The notes below the pieces were generated by a model, which worked only from the letters and a program-made list of their open reading frames with translations, did not search any database and had not been told where the DNA came from. From the NCBI GenBank assembly GCA_023450835.1, contig JAEXGM010000052.1, positions 1-64,000 on the forward strand: a stretch of 64,000 nucleotides of DNA. Reading direction: 5' to 3'. The first letter of the stretch is position 1. The number at the start of each line of letters is the position of its first letter. Shown here piece by piece: positions 35,099-43,437 of the stretch. The DNA comes from Bacillota bacterium. GTDB lineage: Bacteria; Bacillota; Clostridia; Lachnospirales; Lachnospiraceae. A program made the position numbers and the translations under genes.

Positions 35099-36016
35099 AT
35101 GGCAGTTATATCGCAAAATAGTTTTAAAAGAGTTGAGAAAGACAGATTTGACAGTGACCTTATGGTAAGACCTACTATTACATATTGGCAGGATGCCTGG
35201 AGAAGATTGCGGAAAAACCCCATTGCGTTAGCTTCTCTGCTGGTACTGTTGCTGTTTGCTGTTATGGTCATTATAGGGCCGAATCTTAGGGGATATGATT
35301 ATACGGCAATCGTGGCAAAGAATAAAAATCTTCCCCCTTCGGCTTCTTATTGGTTTGGTACGGATAATTTAGGCAGAGATTTGTTTTCAAGAGTCTGGCT
35401 GGGTGCCAGGGCTTCCCTGATAGTCGCTGTTGTATGTACGTTGATACAAATTGTAATCGGCTGTGCCTATGGCGGTGTTATGGCTTATTTCGGCGGGGTC
35501 ACGGATAATGTTATGATGCGCATTATTGAGGTAATTACATCCCTGCCTTCCCTGCTGATTACGATGCTGGTGATGATGGTTCTTGGCAACAGTTTATTTG
35601 CCCTGTTAGTTGCCATGTGCCTTACTTCCTGGTGCGGTACTGCAAGACAGGTAAGAGGGCAGGTTATGCAGCTTCGGGAATCTGAATATATTATGGCTGC
35701 CATAACCTTGGGAGCAAGTCCCTTACGCATTATTACCAGGCATTTGCTGCCCAATACCCTTGGTATATTAATTCTGAATCTTGCTTCCAGTATACCGGAT
35801 TATATCTTTACGGAAGCCGGATTAAGTTTTCTTGGAATGGGATTACAAGCTCCGAATACCAGCCTTGGCACACTTATTTCTTTGGGGCAGGCGGCCATGG
35901 ATTTTCATCCCAATCAGCTGTTCTTCCCGGCTGCTGTATTATGTGTAATAGTACTTGCGTTTAATCTGTTTGGGGATGGTTTAAGAGATGCTCTTGATCC
36001 GAAAATGCGTAAGTAA
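35099..36016 (+). CDS. oppC: oligopeptide ABC transporter permease OppC
   Basis: A 305-residue permease partner of OppB with an N-terminal soluble segment, a first helix (about 42-62) and a further set of helices. The ASYWFGTDNLGRDLFSRVWLGAR segment and the coupling loop around AAITLGASPLRIITRHLLPNTL are OppC/DppC hallmarks. The gap to oppB is 11 bases, and oppD follows after 14. Confidence 0.94.
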   Translation: MAVISQNSFKRVEKDRFDSDLMVRPTITYWQDAWRRLRKNPIALASLLVLLLFAVMVIIGPNLRGYDYTAIVAKNKNLPPSASYWFGTDNLGRDLFSRVWLGARASLIVAVVCTLIQIVIGCAYGGVMAYFGGVTDNVMMRIIEVITSLPSLLITMLVMMVLGNSLFALLVAMCLTSWCGTARQVRGQVMQLRESEYIMAAITLGASPLRIITRHLLPNTLGILILNLASSIPDYIFTEAGLSFLGMGLQAPNTSLGTLISLGQAAMDFHPNQLFFPAAVLCVIVLAFNLFGDGLRDALDPKMRK

Positions 36017-36030
36017 AAGGAGGTATCTAC

Positions 36031-37083
36031 ATGGGAACATTATTAAAGGTTGAAAATCTGCGGGTATCTTATCATACCTATGCCGGAGAAGTACAGTCTG
36101 TCAGAGATATCTCCTTTGACCTTGAGGAGGGAGAAACCCTGGCGATAGTGGGGGAATCCGGTTGCGGTAAGTCCGTAACGGCCCGCACGATACTCAGGCT
36201 TAACAGTGCCGGAAATATGGAAATCAAGCCCGGCAGTAAAATTATATATCAGGGAAGGAATGTACTTAAATTTAATAAGAAAGAATTAAGTGTGTACAGG
36301 GGCGGTGAAAGTGCAATTATCTTTCAGGATGCACTGACTTCCCTGAATCCTACCATGACGGTGGGCAGGCAGATTGCTGAGAATCTGGTCATGCACCGAA
36401 GGTTAAGTAAAAAAGATGCCATCAAGGAAGCAGAAAATATGCTTCGTTTAGTTGGCATTCCAAATCCTGAGAAGAGAATAGGGCAATACCCCCATGAATT
36501 CTCCGGCGGTATGCGCCAGCGTGTTATGATTGCCATTGCATTTGCATGCAATCCGAAAATGCTTATTGCAGATGAACCGACTACGGCCTTGGATGTCACC
36601 ATACAGGCTCAGATTATGGATTTGATAAAGCAGCTGCAGAAGGAAAACAATACTTCCGTTATCTTAATTACCCACGATCTTGGAGTAGTAGCCAATACCG
36701 CAAGAAGGGTCATGGTAATGTACTCCGGCAAAATAGTGGAGTATGGGTACAGCAGAGATATTTTCTACCGGGCGAAGCATCCTTATACATTGGCTCTCTT
36801 AAAAGCTGTGCCCAGGCTGGATCTGGGAAATAAACAGGAGCTGGATTCCATTCCGGGTGTACCGCCGGATTTGATAGCACCTCCTAAGGGGTGCCCCTTT
36901 GCCTCCAGGTGCAGGTACTGTATGGAAATCTGCTGTGAAGAAGAGCCGGAAATGACAGAATTCTCGGAAGGGCATGCTGCCGGCTGCTGGCTGCATCACC
37001 CCCTGGCGCCAATAGAAGACAATCCATTTGCAGAAGATACTTCTTTGTATCATACGGGAGGAAGTAAAAATGAGCGGGAATAA
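36031..37083 (+). CDS. oppD: oligopeptide ABC transporter ATPase OppD
   Basis: A 350-residue ATPase with Walker A GESGCGKS, signature FSGGMRQR, Walker B LIADEPTTALD and the C-terminal oligopeptide-transporter extension containing the CPFASRCRYCMEIC cysteine cluster, which in Opp/Dpp ATPases can hold an Fe-S cluster. It pairs with OppF to power import. Its last 14 bases overlap the start of oppF. Confidence 0.95.
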   Translation: MGTLLKVENLRVSYHTYAGEVQSVRDISFDLEEGETLAIVGESGCGKSVTARTILRLNSAGNMEIKPGSKIIYQGRNVLKFNKKELSVYRGGESAIIFQDALTSLNPTMTVGRQIAENLVMHRRLSKKDAIKEAENMLRLVGIPNPEKRIGQYPHEFSGGMRQRVMIAIAFACNPKMLIADEPTTALDVTIQAQIMDLIKQLQKENNTSVILITHDLGVVANTARRVMVMYSGKIVEYGYSRDIFYRAKHPYTLALLKAVPRLDLGNKQELDSIPGVPPDLIAPPKGCPFASRCRYCMEICCEEEPEMTEFSEGHAAGCWLHHPLAPIEDNPFAEDTSLYHTGGSKNERE

Positions 37084-38044
37084 TGTAATATTGGATGTAA
37101 ATAATCTGGATAAATATTTTCAGTTAGACAAGGATACCGTATTGAAAGCGGTAGACCATGTATCCTTTACCATATATGAAGGAGAGACCCTTGGCCTTGT
37201 AGGAGAATCCGGCTGCGGAAAGACGACCTGCGGACGAACCTGTATCGGACTGTATCAAAAAACAGCCGGAACGGTTTCCTATAAAGGGCAGGATATCCAT
37301 GAGATTAAGGGAAAAGGCAGTTTAGCTCTAAAGAAAAACGTACAGATGATTTTTCAGGATCCCTATGCTTCTCTGGACCCCAGAATGACTGTTGCGGATA
37401 TTGTGGCGGAAGGCATTGATGTTCATAAGCTTGCGGCAAATAAAAGAGACAGGGATGAAAAAATATATTATTATCTGAATCTGGTGGGCTTAAACAAAGA
37501 ACATGCAGGGCGTTTTGTCCATGAATTCTCCGGAGGACAAAGGCAGCGTATTGGTATAGCAAGAGCTCTTGCCGTAGAGCCGGAATTTTTGGTATTGGAT
37601 GAACCTATCTCCGCTCTGGACGTATCCATACAGGCGCAGATTGTTAATTTACTTATAAGACTTCAAAGGGAAATGAAACTGACTTATCTTTTTGTAGCCC
37701 ATGACCTTTCTATGGTAAAGCATATTTCAGACAGGGTGGCAGTGATGTACCTGGGCAGAATTGTTGAAATTACTACTTCCGAAAAGTTGTACAGCAATCC
37801 TCTGCATCCCTACACCCAGGCGCTGCTCTCTGCCATTCCCATACCGGACCCCGATATAGAGAGTGAACGGTCTATCATCAAATTAGAGGGGGATGTCCCA
37901 AGTCCCATCAATCCGCCGGAAGGCTGCCGCTTTAAGAGCAGATGCAAATATGCCTCTGCTGTCTGCGGAGAGTGTACCCCGGAACTTATAAATGCGGGAG
38001 ACGACCATTATGTTGCATGTCATTTATATCATGAGGGTAAATAA
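37070..38044 (+). CDS. oppF: oligopeptide ABC transporter ATPase OppF
   Basis: A 324-residue ATPase with Walker A GESGCGKTT, signature FSGGQRQR, Walker B LVLDEPISALD and a C-terminal cysteine cluster (CRFKSRCKYASAVCGEC). I start it at the ATG at 37070 behind GGGAGG, which overlaps the end of oppD by 14 bases; the longer frame from 37028 has no ribosome site. It completes the heterodimeric motor of the peptide importer. Confidence 0.95.
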   Translation: MSGNNVILDVNNLDKYFQLDKDTVLKAVDHVSFTIYEGETLGLVGESGCGKTTCGRTCIGLYQKTAGTVSYKGQDIHEIKGKGSLALKKNVQMIFQDPYASLDPRMTVADIVAEGIDVHKLAANKRDRDEKIYYYLNLVGLNKEHAGRFVHEFSGGQRQRIGIARALAVEPEFLVLDEPISALDVSIQAQIVNLLIRLQREMKLTYLFVAHDLSMVKHISDRVAVMYLGRIVEITTSEKLYSNPLHPYTQALLSAIPIPDPDIESERSIIKLEGDVPSPINPPEGCRFKSRCKYASAVCGECTPELINAGDDHYVACHLYHEGK

Positions 38045-38083
38045 ACAGGTCTGTCTGGCCAGCGTGAAGGAGGAAAACATCCT

Positions 38084-38422
38084 ATGAGAGGGAAAGAGTA
38101 CCTTAAGGATACAATGAAATCTCTTGTTATCGGGTTTATTGCAGGCGGAATTATCATTGCTGTGAGTGCCATGATAGCCCTTCTTGTAAACCGTGGGGAG
38201 ATAAGAACAAGTCTCTGGGCAGTCAGAAGTACACTTTGTATAGCCGGAGCTCTTGGGCTGCTCCTTTTTTCCGCCATGCTGTTAACCAAAAAGACAGCTG
38301 TTCACCTGGAAGGAGAACAGGAATGGCGGCGGCATTTTAAGCAATTTAACTTAGGCGGTGTAGTATTTACTGTCAGTTCTGTTTTATTGCTTCTTGCAGG
38401 CGGAATCGACAGTATGCTGTAA
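38084..38422 (+). CDS. small three-helix membrane protein of unknown function
   Basis: A 112-residue protein I do not recognise. It has three hydrophobic segments (about 13-36, 46-66 and 90-110) separated by charged loops, and a conserved-looking EGEQEWRRHFKQFNLGG stretch before the last helix. It has a good AAGGAGG site, sits 39 bases after oppF and before the operon terminator, so it is probably the last gene of the opp transcript. A role with the transporter is only suggested by position. Confidence 0.7.
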   Translation: MRGKEYLKDTMKSLVIGFIAGGIIIAVSAMIALLVNRGEIRTSLWAVRSTLCIAGALGLLLFSAMLLTKKTAVHLEGEQEWRRHFKQFNLGGVVFTVSSVLLLLAGGIDSML

Positions 38423-38460
38423 AAATTTCATACAGAGTAATTATTTACTTCTTCAATCAG

Positions 38461-38491
38461 CCTCTCCGCCAGAAAACGGGGAGGTTTATTT
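38461..38491 (+). terminator. intrinsic terminator of the opp operon
   Basis: An 8-bp stem CCTCTCCG/CGGGGAGG (38461-38468, 38477-38484) followed by a long interrupted T-run. Confidence 0.88.
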
Positions 38492-38594
38492 TTTGTTTTT
38501 TATTTGTAACTCCTTTTTGGCAGATATGAGTAAACCCATGTTTCTTTGGATATAATACCAGATATATGAAAATCAACGGATTTAGGAGGCTTCC

Positions 38595-40154
38595 ATGACC
38601 CTTTTACATGATGATAAAAACCATATAACAGCGCTTTTTTCAAAGGTTCTGGATGAAAATATCGATACCTTGTCAGCACTGTTTGAGAACTGTGCTGATA
38701 TTGTAAAGAGAAAATTAAGTGTGGGCGGTGTCAATCAGGTCGATATCTTTATTATATATATCGACAATATGATTGACAAAGAACTCCTCGAAATGAATAC
38801 TCTGCTGCAGCTGTTCCGAGATTTAAAGGACATGCCCGTAACAGGACAGTTTGACTATATTAAAAACCAGGGGATTCAGACGGTGGACTTAGTAGAGGTT
38901 ACCACCATTCCGGAGCTTGTAGGACAGATACTTTCCGGAGACACGGTTATTCTGGTTGACGGCTATGATAAGGCGCTCAGAGTATCCATGCGTAAAGCAC
39001 CTAACAGAGGGGTGCCCACCAGTGAAAATGAGGTTACCGTCAGAGGTTCTAAAGAAAGTTTCAGCGAAGCATTTTTTATAAACAGGGTACTTCTAAGAAG
39101 AAGAATCAAAGACACCAATTTAAAGATGAAACAATACAAAATCGGAACCAGAACACTTACCGATGTGGCTGTCTGCTATCTGGACGGGGTGGCGAAACCG
39201 GAAGTGGTAGCCGAGATTGAAAGGCGGTTAAGCGAATATGAGATAGATGGAATTTTAGACAGCGGTATGCTGGAGCAGCTTACGGAACGCAACACTTATT
39301 CACCTTTTCCGGAATTCCAATCCACGGAAAGGCCGGACAAAGCAGCCGCGGCTTTATTAGACGGAAGAGTTGTGGTTCTGGTAGATAATTCACCGGTTGC
39401 AACGATACTTCCTACTACTCTTAATTCCTTTTTTCAGGCATCGGACGATGCCTATACCAGATGGGAAGTAGCCACTTTTCTTCGGCTTTTGCGCTATATA
39501 GGTGCGTTCATCACGATAGCACTGCCCGGGCTTTATGTGGCGGTATTGAATTTCAATGCGGAACTTTTATCACCTGCTATGGCACTTTCCTTTTCAGCGG
39601 CAAGAGGAGGGGTCCCCTTTTCGGTACTCGTTGAAGTAATTATTATGGAAATCAGTTTTCAGATGCTACTGGAAGCGGGAGTCCGAATGCCGGGACCTAT
39701 GGGCGGAACCCTGGGAATTGTAGGAGGTCTTATAATTGGAGATGCCGCAGTGACTGCCAATATTGTAAGCCCTATTGTGGTGATTGTAATTGCATTAACG
39801 GCTATTTCGGCATTTACGGTACCCAATGAACCATTTGCTTCCGCTTTTCGCATTATACGTTATTTTATCCTGGCTTTATCTGCTTTTCTCGGATTGTTCG
39901 GATTTATCATAGGAATTACCTGTATGCTGATTCATTTGGGCGGATTAAAAAGCTTTGGAATGCCCTATATGGTTCCTTTTGCAGCCTCCGGTATTAATCA
40001 CGGCACCGATACCAAGGATGGGTTAGTAAGATTTCCTTTTAGAAAACTAAGAAGAAGACCTTTATATGCAGAAAAGGATGAAAGGACCAAGCTGGTTAAG
40101 AAAGAGGGAGGAAAATCAGATGAAAATGAGGATGAGAAGGGAGATGAATCATAA
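38595..40154 (+). CDS. gerA: spore germination protein GerA family, A subunit
   Basis: A 519-residue subunit of a nutrient germinant receptor in the inner spore membrane. A soluble N-terminal part (about 1-280, including DIFIIYIDNMIDKELLEMN) is followed by membrane helices (about 290-445) with VLVEVIIMEISFQMLLEAGVRMP, the family signature. The C-terminal tail is very charged (KKEGGKSDENEDEKGDES). The stop overlaps the next start (TAATG), so the A and B-C parts are translationally coupled. The germinant is unknown. Confidence 0.94.
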   Translation: MTLLHDDKNHITALFSKVLDENIDTLSALFENCADIVKRKLSVGGVNQVDIFIIYIDNMIDKELLEMNTLLQLFRDLKDMPVTGQFDYIKNQGIQTVDLVEVTTIPELVGQILSGDTVILVDGYDKALRVSMRKAPNRGVPTSENEVTVRGSKESFSEAFFINRVLLRRRIKDTNLKMKQYKIGTRTLTDVAVCYLDGVAKPEVVAEIERRLSEYEIDGILDSGMLEQLTERNTYSPFPEFQSTERPDKAAAALLDGRVVVLVDNSPVATILPTTLNSFFQASDDAYTRWEVATFLRLLRYIGAFITIALPGLYVAVLNFNAELLSPAMALSFSAARGGVPFSVLVEVIIMEISFQMLLEAGVRMPGPMGGTLGIVGGLIIGDAAVTANIVSPIVVIVIALTAISAFTVPNEPFASAFRIIRYFILALSAFLGLFGFIIGITCMLIHLGGLKSFGMPYMVPFAASGINHGTDTKDGLVRFPFRKLRRRPLYAEKDERTKLVKKEGGKSDENEDEKGDES

Positions 40155-42379
40155 TGTTTTCAGATAATGACAGAATATCCTTAAGACAATTCACCAGGCT
40201 TTTGGTATTCGACCTGTTCAGTGTTTCAGGCCTGATTATTCCGAATATTGCAGCCGCTTCTTCCGGCAGGGACGGCTTGCTTGCCATCTGTTTGGGAACG
40301 CTTTATGCCTTTATTTACGGATATCTCATACTGTCTTTATGCAAGCATACAGGCGGGCGGTATCTGAATTTTTGCGATGAGAATTTTGGACGGTTCGTAA
40401 CTTTCTTTGTAGCGGTTCCCTATATTATAAAGCTGTTTTTTTGTCTCGTATTTTCTGCTAAACTCTTTGGACAGGTCATTAACCAGACCTTGCTTGCAGA
40501 TACGGATAATCGGATAATTATACTGTTTTTACTAATGGTTTCGGCTTATTCTGCTTCCAAGGGAATGGAGGTAAGGGCAAGAATAACAGAAATCATCTAT
40601 TTTATTGTAATTATTCCCATAGTCCTGTTCCTGCTATTGGGCATCCGCAAAGTGGACCCCGGCAACATTACCCCTTTATTTACTGAGAACCTGAAAGATA
40701 TAGGAGCCGGAAGTTATCTGGTATTACTGACCTTTAGCGCTCTGGAAATGATGCTCTTTGCAGCGCCCATGATTCATTACCGAAAGTCTGATTTAAGTAA
40801 GGGAAAGCGCCTGTATAACTATGCGGTCAGAGCAATTATTATAACCGGTGTTCTGGATATCTTAATGTATATTGTTACGATGGGGCTGTTAGGCAGAAAG
40901 GAAACAGCGGATAAACTCTGGTCCGCCGTTAATATCTTCCAGATGGTCAAAATTCCGGGAGGCTTGGTACAAAGACAGGATGCCTTTATTCTTTCTATAT
41001 GGCTGCTTAGTATCTTCACACTGACAGCTGCTCTATTTTATTATCTGACCTATATTTCAGGTCATGTATTAAAATTATCAAGCAGGAATTATCTTCTGGT
41101 ACCCTTCATCCTGCTTGTCTTTGGAGTGGCGGTAATACCAATTGATACGGAGCAGTTCTACTATTTTTTCAAAAAATATATGATGTATATCGGTATGCCT
41201 CAGTCCCTTATTCTTCCGTTCCTGGTGGCATTTACCGGTAAACTTAAGAAATTAATCAATAAAAAGGCAGTTATCAATACAATGTTTGCGGTTGTAATAG
41301 CTGCGGGAGCCTTGACTCTGACAGGCTGCAGTGACATGACAGAAATAGAAGACCGGAATTTCATTCAGGCGGTAGGGATTGATGCAGAAGGAAAGGATAT
41401 GATTAAGGTTTACTATATTCTGCCCGATTTGCAGGCCTTGACCAAACAGGGGGCGGAAGACCCGAAGAAATTAACACTGTCCTTTGCAGATAAGGACTTC
41501 TCGGAAATCGAAGAAGATTATGGGCTAGAGAATAATAAAAGACTCGATTTCAGCCAGTTAAAAGCCATTATACTGGGGGACGGCATTGCCAAAGATAAAG
41601 ATAAGATGGATGCCTTTATGACTTATGTGGAGAATAAATATGAACTGGGAAGAAATACGCCCATATTTCTGGCAGAAAATACGGCAAAGGAAGTTATGGA
41701 TCTGAACAGCAATATTGAGGGGGGAATCGGAGATTATCTGGCCCAGTTAAGTCATATCAACCTTAAGAATAACGGAATAGAAGAAATTGATGTGGGAGAC
41801 TTGATTCTTGCCAGAAACGAAGGAAATATGAATGTAGTTATACCTATGTTACGTGCTGAGGAAACAAAGATGAGGGTGTCAGGCATTGGCATCTATTCCG
41901 CAGGAACGGTACGTCTTCATACCACAGAGAAAGAGAGCGATTTCATCTATTTTGCCTCCGGCTTTGGCAAGAATAAAATCCTTTATCTGCCGGAAACAGC
42001 AGAAAATGACCTGCCCAAGTATGTAATCAAGATTAACCGCATCACCAGGACCATGGCGTTCAGTAAGAAAGACGGAAAACCATATCTCAATATGATTGTC
42101 GAAGTTAATGCATCTATTCAAAAAGGGCTGGAAAAAAAGGAAGATGAGGCTAAAAATACGGATATCGAGAAGATTGAAGAGGAATGCAATGCTTACGTAA
42201 AAGAAAACATTGCAAAGAGTATAAAAGAAATTTGCATTAATGAAAAGCTGGATTATATGAACCTGTATCGTATGACCGGCTACCGGAATAAAAGCTTATG
42301 GCTGGAATATAAGGATGACACAGAGAAATTTTTAGAGGATATAACAATTAATCTAAAGGTTGATTTCCATATACAATAG
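40154..42379 (+). CDS. fused GerB permease and GerC lipoprotein-like germinant receptor subunit
   Basis: A single 741-residue frame holds what are normally two proteins. Residues 1 to about 365 form the amino-acid-permease-like GerB subunit with about ten helices (ISLRQFTRLLVFDLFSVSGLI, GMEVRARITEIIYFI). From about 372 a GerC-type sequence begins with its own hydrophobic signal and lipobox LTLTGC (Cys392), then DMTEIEDRNFIQAVGID and the GerC core to the end. No stop or frameshift is seen at the junction. Either a tethered B-C protein is made, or the C part is released by signal peptidase II or internal initiation at the ATG at 41282. Confidence 0.9.
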   Translation: MFSDNDRISLRQFTRLLVFDLFSVSGLIIPNIAAASSGRDGLLAICLGTLYAFIYGYLILSLCKHTGGRYLNFCDENFGRFVTFFVAVPYIIKLFFCLVFSAKLFGQVINQTLLADTDNRIIILFLLMVSAYSASKGMEVRARITEIIYFIVIIPIVLFLLLGIRKVDPGNITPLFTENLKDIGAGSYLVLLTFSALEMMLFAAPMIHYRKSDLSKGKRLYNYAVRAIIITGVLDILMYIVTMGLLGRKETADKLWSAVNIFQMVKIPGGLVQRQDAFILSIWLLSIFTLTAALFYYLTYISGHVLKLSSRNYLLVPFILLVFGVAVIPIDTEQFYYFFKKYMMYIGMPQSLILPFLVAFTGKLKKLINKKAVINTMFAVVIAAGALTLTGCSDMTEIEDRNFIQAVGIDAEGKDMIKVYYILPDLQALTKQGAEDPKKLTLSFADKDFSEIEEDYGLENNKRLDFSQLKAIILGDGIAKDKDKMDAFMTYVENKYELGRNTPIFLAENTAKEVMDLNSNIEGGIGDYLAQLSHINLKNNGIEEIDVGDLILARNEGNMNVVIPMLRAEETKMRVSGIGIYSAGTVRLHTTEKESDFIYFASGFGKNKILYLPETAENDLPKYVIKINRITRTMAFSKKDGKPYLNMIVEVNASIQKGLEKKEDEAKNTDIEKIEEECNAYVKENIAKSIKEICINEKLDYMNLYRMTGYRNKSLWLEYKDDTEKFLEDITINLKVDFHIQ

Positions 42380-42464
42380 AGATTGCAGTGCAGATTTTAT
42401 GCTTGTAAATGACCGGGTATTTGTGATAATATAGAAACTATACGATAAATAAAGCATTAATGAA

Positions 42465-42498
42465 AGCAGCATGAAACTTACCGGTTTATGCTGTTTTT
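42465..42498 (+). terminator. intrinsic terminator after the germination operon
   Basis: Stem CAGCAT/ATGCTG with G-T and A-T extensions (42465-42472, 42488-42495) and a run of five T residues. Confidence 0.75.
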
Positions 42499-42567
42499 AC
42501 TAATGCATCTATTTATTTTAATCAAAGATGTATAGTGATAGAAACGGAAAGTGAAAGGATAGGCATT

Positions 42568-43416
42568 ATGATTAAGATTATAGCTGACAGTACCTGTGAT
42601 CTATCAAAAGAGCTTCTGGAAAAGTACGATATAACAATATTGCCTTTATGCGTTATTATGGGCGAGAATACATATCTGGACGGAGTAAACATAAAAAAAG
42701 ACGAGATATTTACCTGGGCGGAAAGGGAGAACAGCCTGCCAAAGACAGCGGCACCTACCCTTGAAGGGGCGGTGGAGATATTGTCACCCTTTGTAAAGGA
42801 GAATATGGATATCCTGTTCTTTGGCATATCAGAGGATATGTCCTCCTCCTGCAATGTGGTGCGGCTGGCAGGAGAATATCTGAATTATAAGAACTTACAT
42901 ATCATAAATTCAAAGAATCTTTCCACCGGAATCGGATTGCAGGTACTAAAAGCCGCAGAAATGGTACTTGAAGGTTATAGCATTCAGGAGATTAAAACTT
43001 ATATCACAGATACTATGAGAGAGAAGGTAAGAGCCAGCTTTGTAGTGGATACTCTTACTTATCTGCATATGGGCGGAAGATGCTCCTCGGTAGCGGCCCT
43101 TTTTGGAAATGTATTGCAGTTAAAACCTATGATTGCTGTAAAGAATGGAAAAATGGGTGTTGACAAAAAGTACAGGGGCACGAATCATAAAGCCTTATTA
43201 AGCTATTTTAAGGATCTTGTTCCGGAGCTTTTAAAGGCAGATTCAGAGCGGGTGTTCATAACACATTCCGGTTGTGATGATGAAATCGTGGAAATCCTGT
43301 ATCAGGAAATAGAAAAGCTTAAAGTATTTAAAAACATCCATGTAACCCAGGCCGGAGCAGTTATTTCCAGTCATTGCGGCCCTAAGACCCTGGGGGTATT
43401 GTTTGTAGAAAAATAA
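42568..43416 (+). CDS. DegV family fatty-acid-binding protein
   Basis: A 282-residue DegV protein. Family members bind a fatty acid and serve as FakB-type partners that present it to the kinase FakA; no FakA is in the window. Typical features are IADSTCDLSKELLEKYDITILPL, the TAAPTLEGAVEILSPF segment, SSSCNVVRLAGEYL and GGRCSSVAALFGNVLQLKP. I start it at the ATG at 42568 behind GAAAGGA, giving MIKIIADSTCD; an upstream in-frame start at 42535 has no ribosome site. A GH20 gene follows after 21 bases. Confidence 0.92.
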   Translation: MIKIIADSTCDLSKELLEKYDITILPLCVIMGENTYLDGVNIKKDEIFTWAERENSLPKTAAPTLEGAVEILSPFVKENMDILFFGISEDMSSSCNVVRLAGEYLNYKNLHIINSKNLSTGIGLQVLKAAEMVLEGYSIQEIKTYITDTMREKVRASFVVDTLTYLHMGGRCSSVAALFGNVLQLKPMIAVKNGKMGVDKKYRGTNHKALLSYFKDLVPELLKADSERVFITHSGCDDEIVEILYQEIEKLKVFKNIHVTQAGAVISSHCGPKTLGVLFVEK

Positions 43417-43437
43417 AGTGAGTAAACAGGAGGAGTT

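Noticed and set aside
41240..41340. Frameshift or missed stop separating gerB and gerC
   Set aside because: The frame is continuous through the junction with sensible residues on both sides. I cannot exclude a read error, so it is kept as a fusion.
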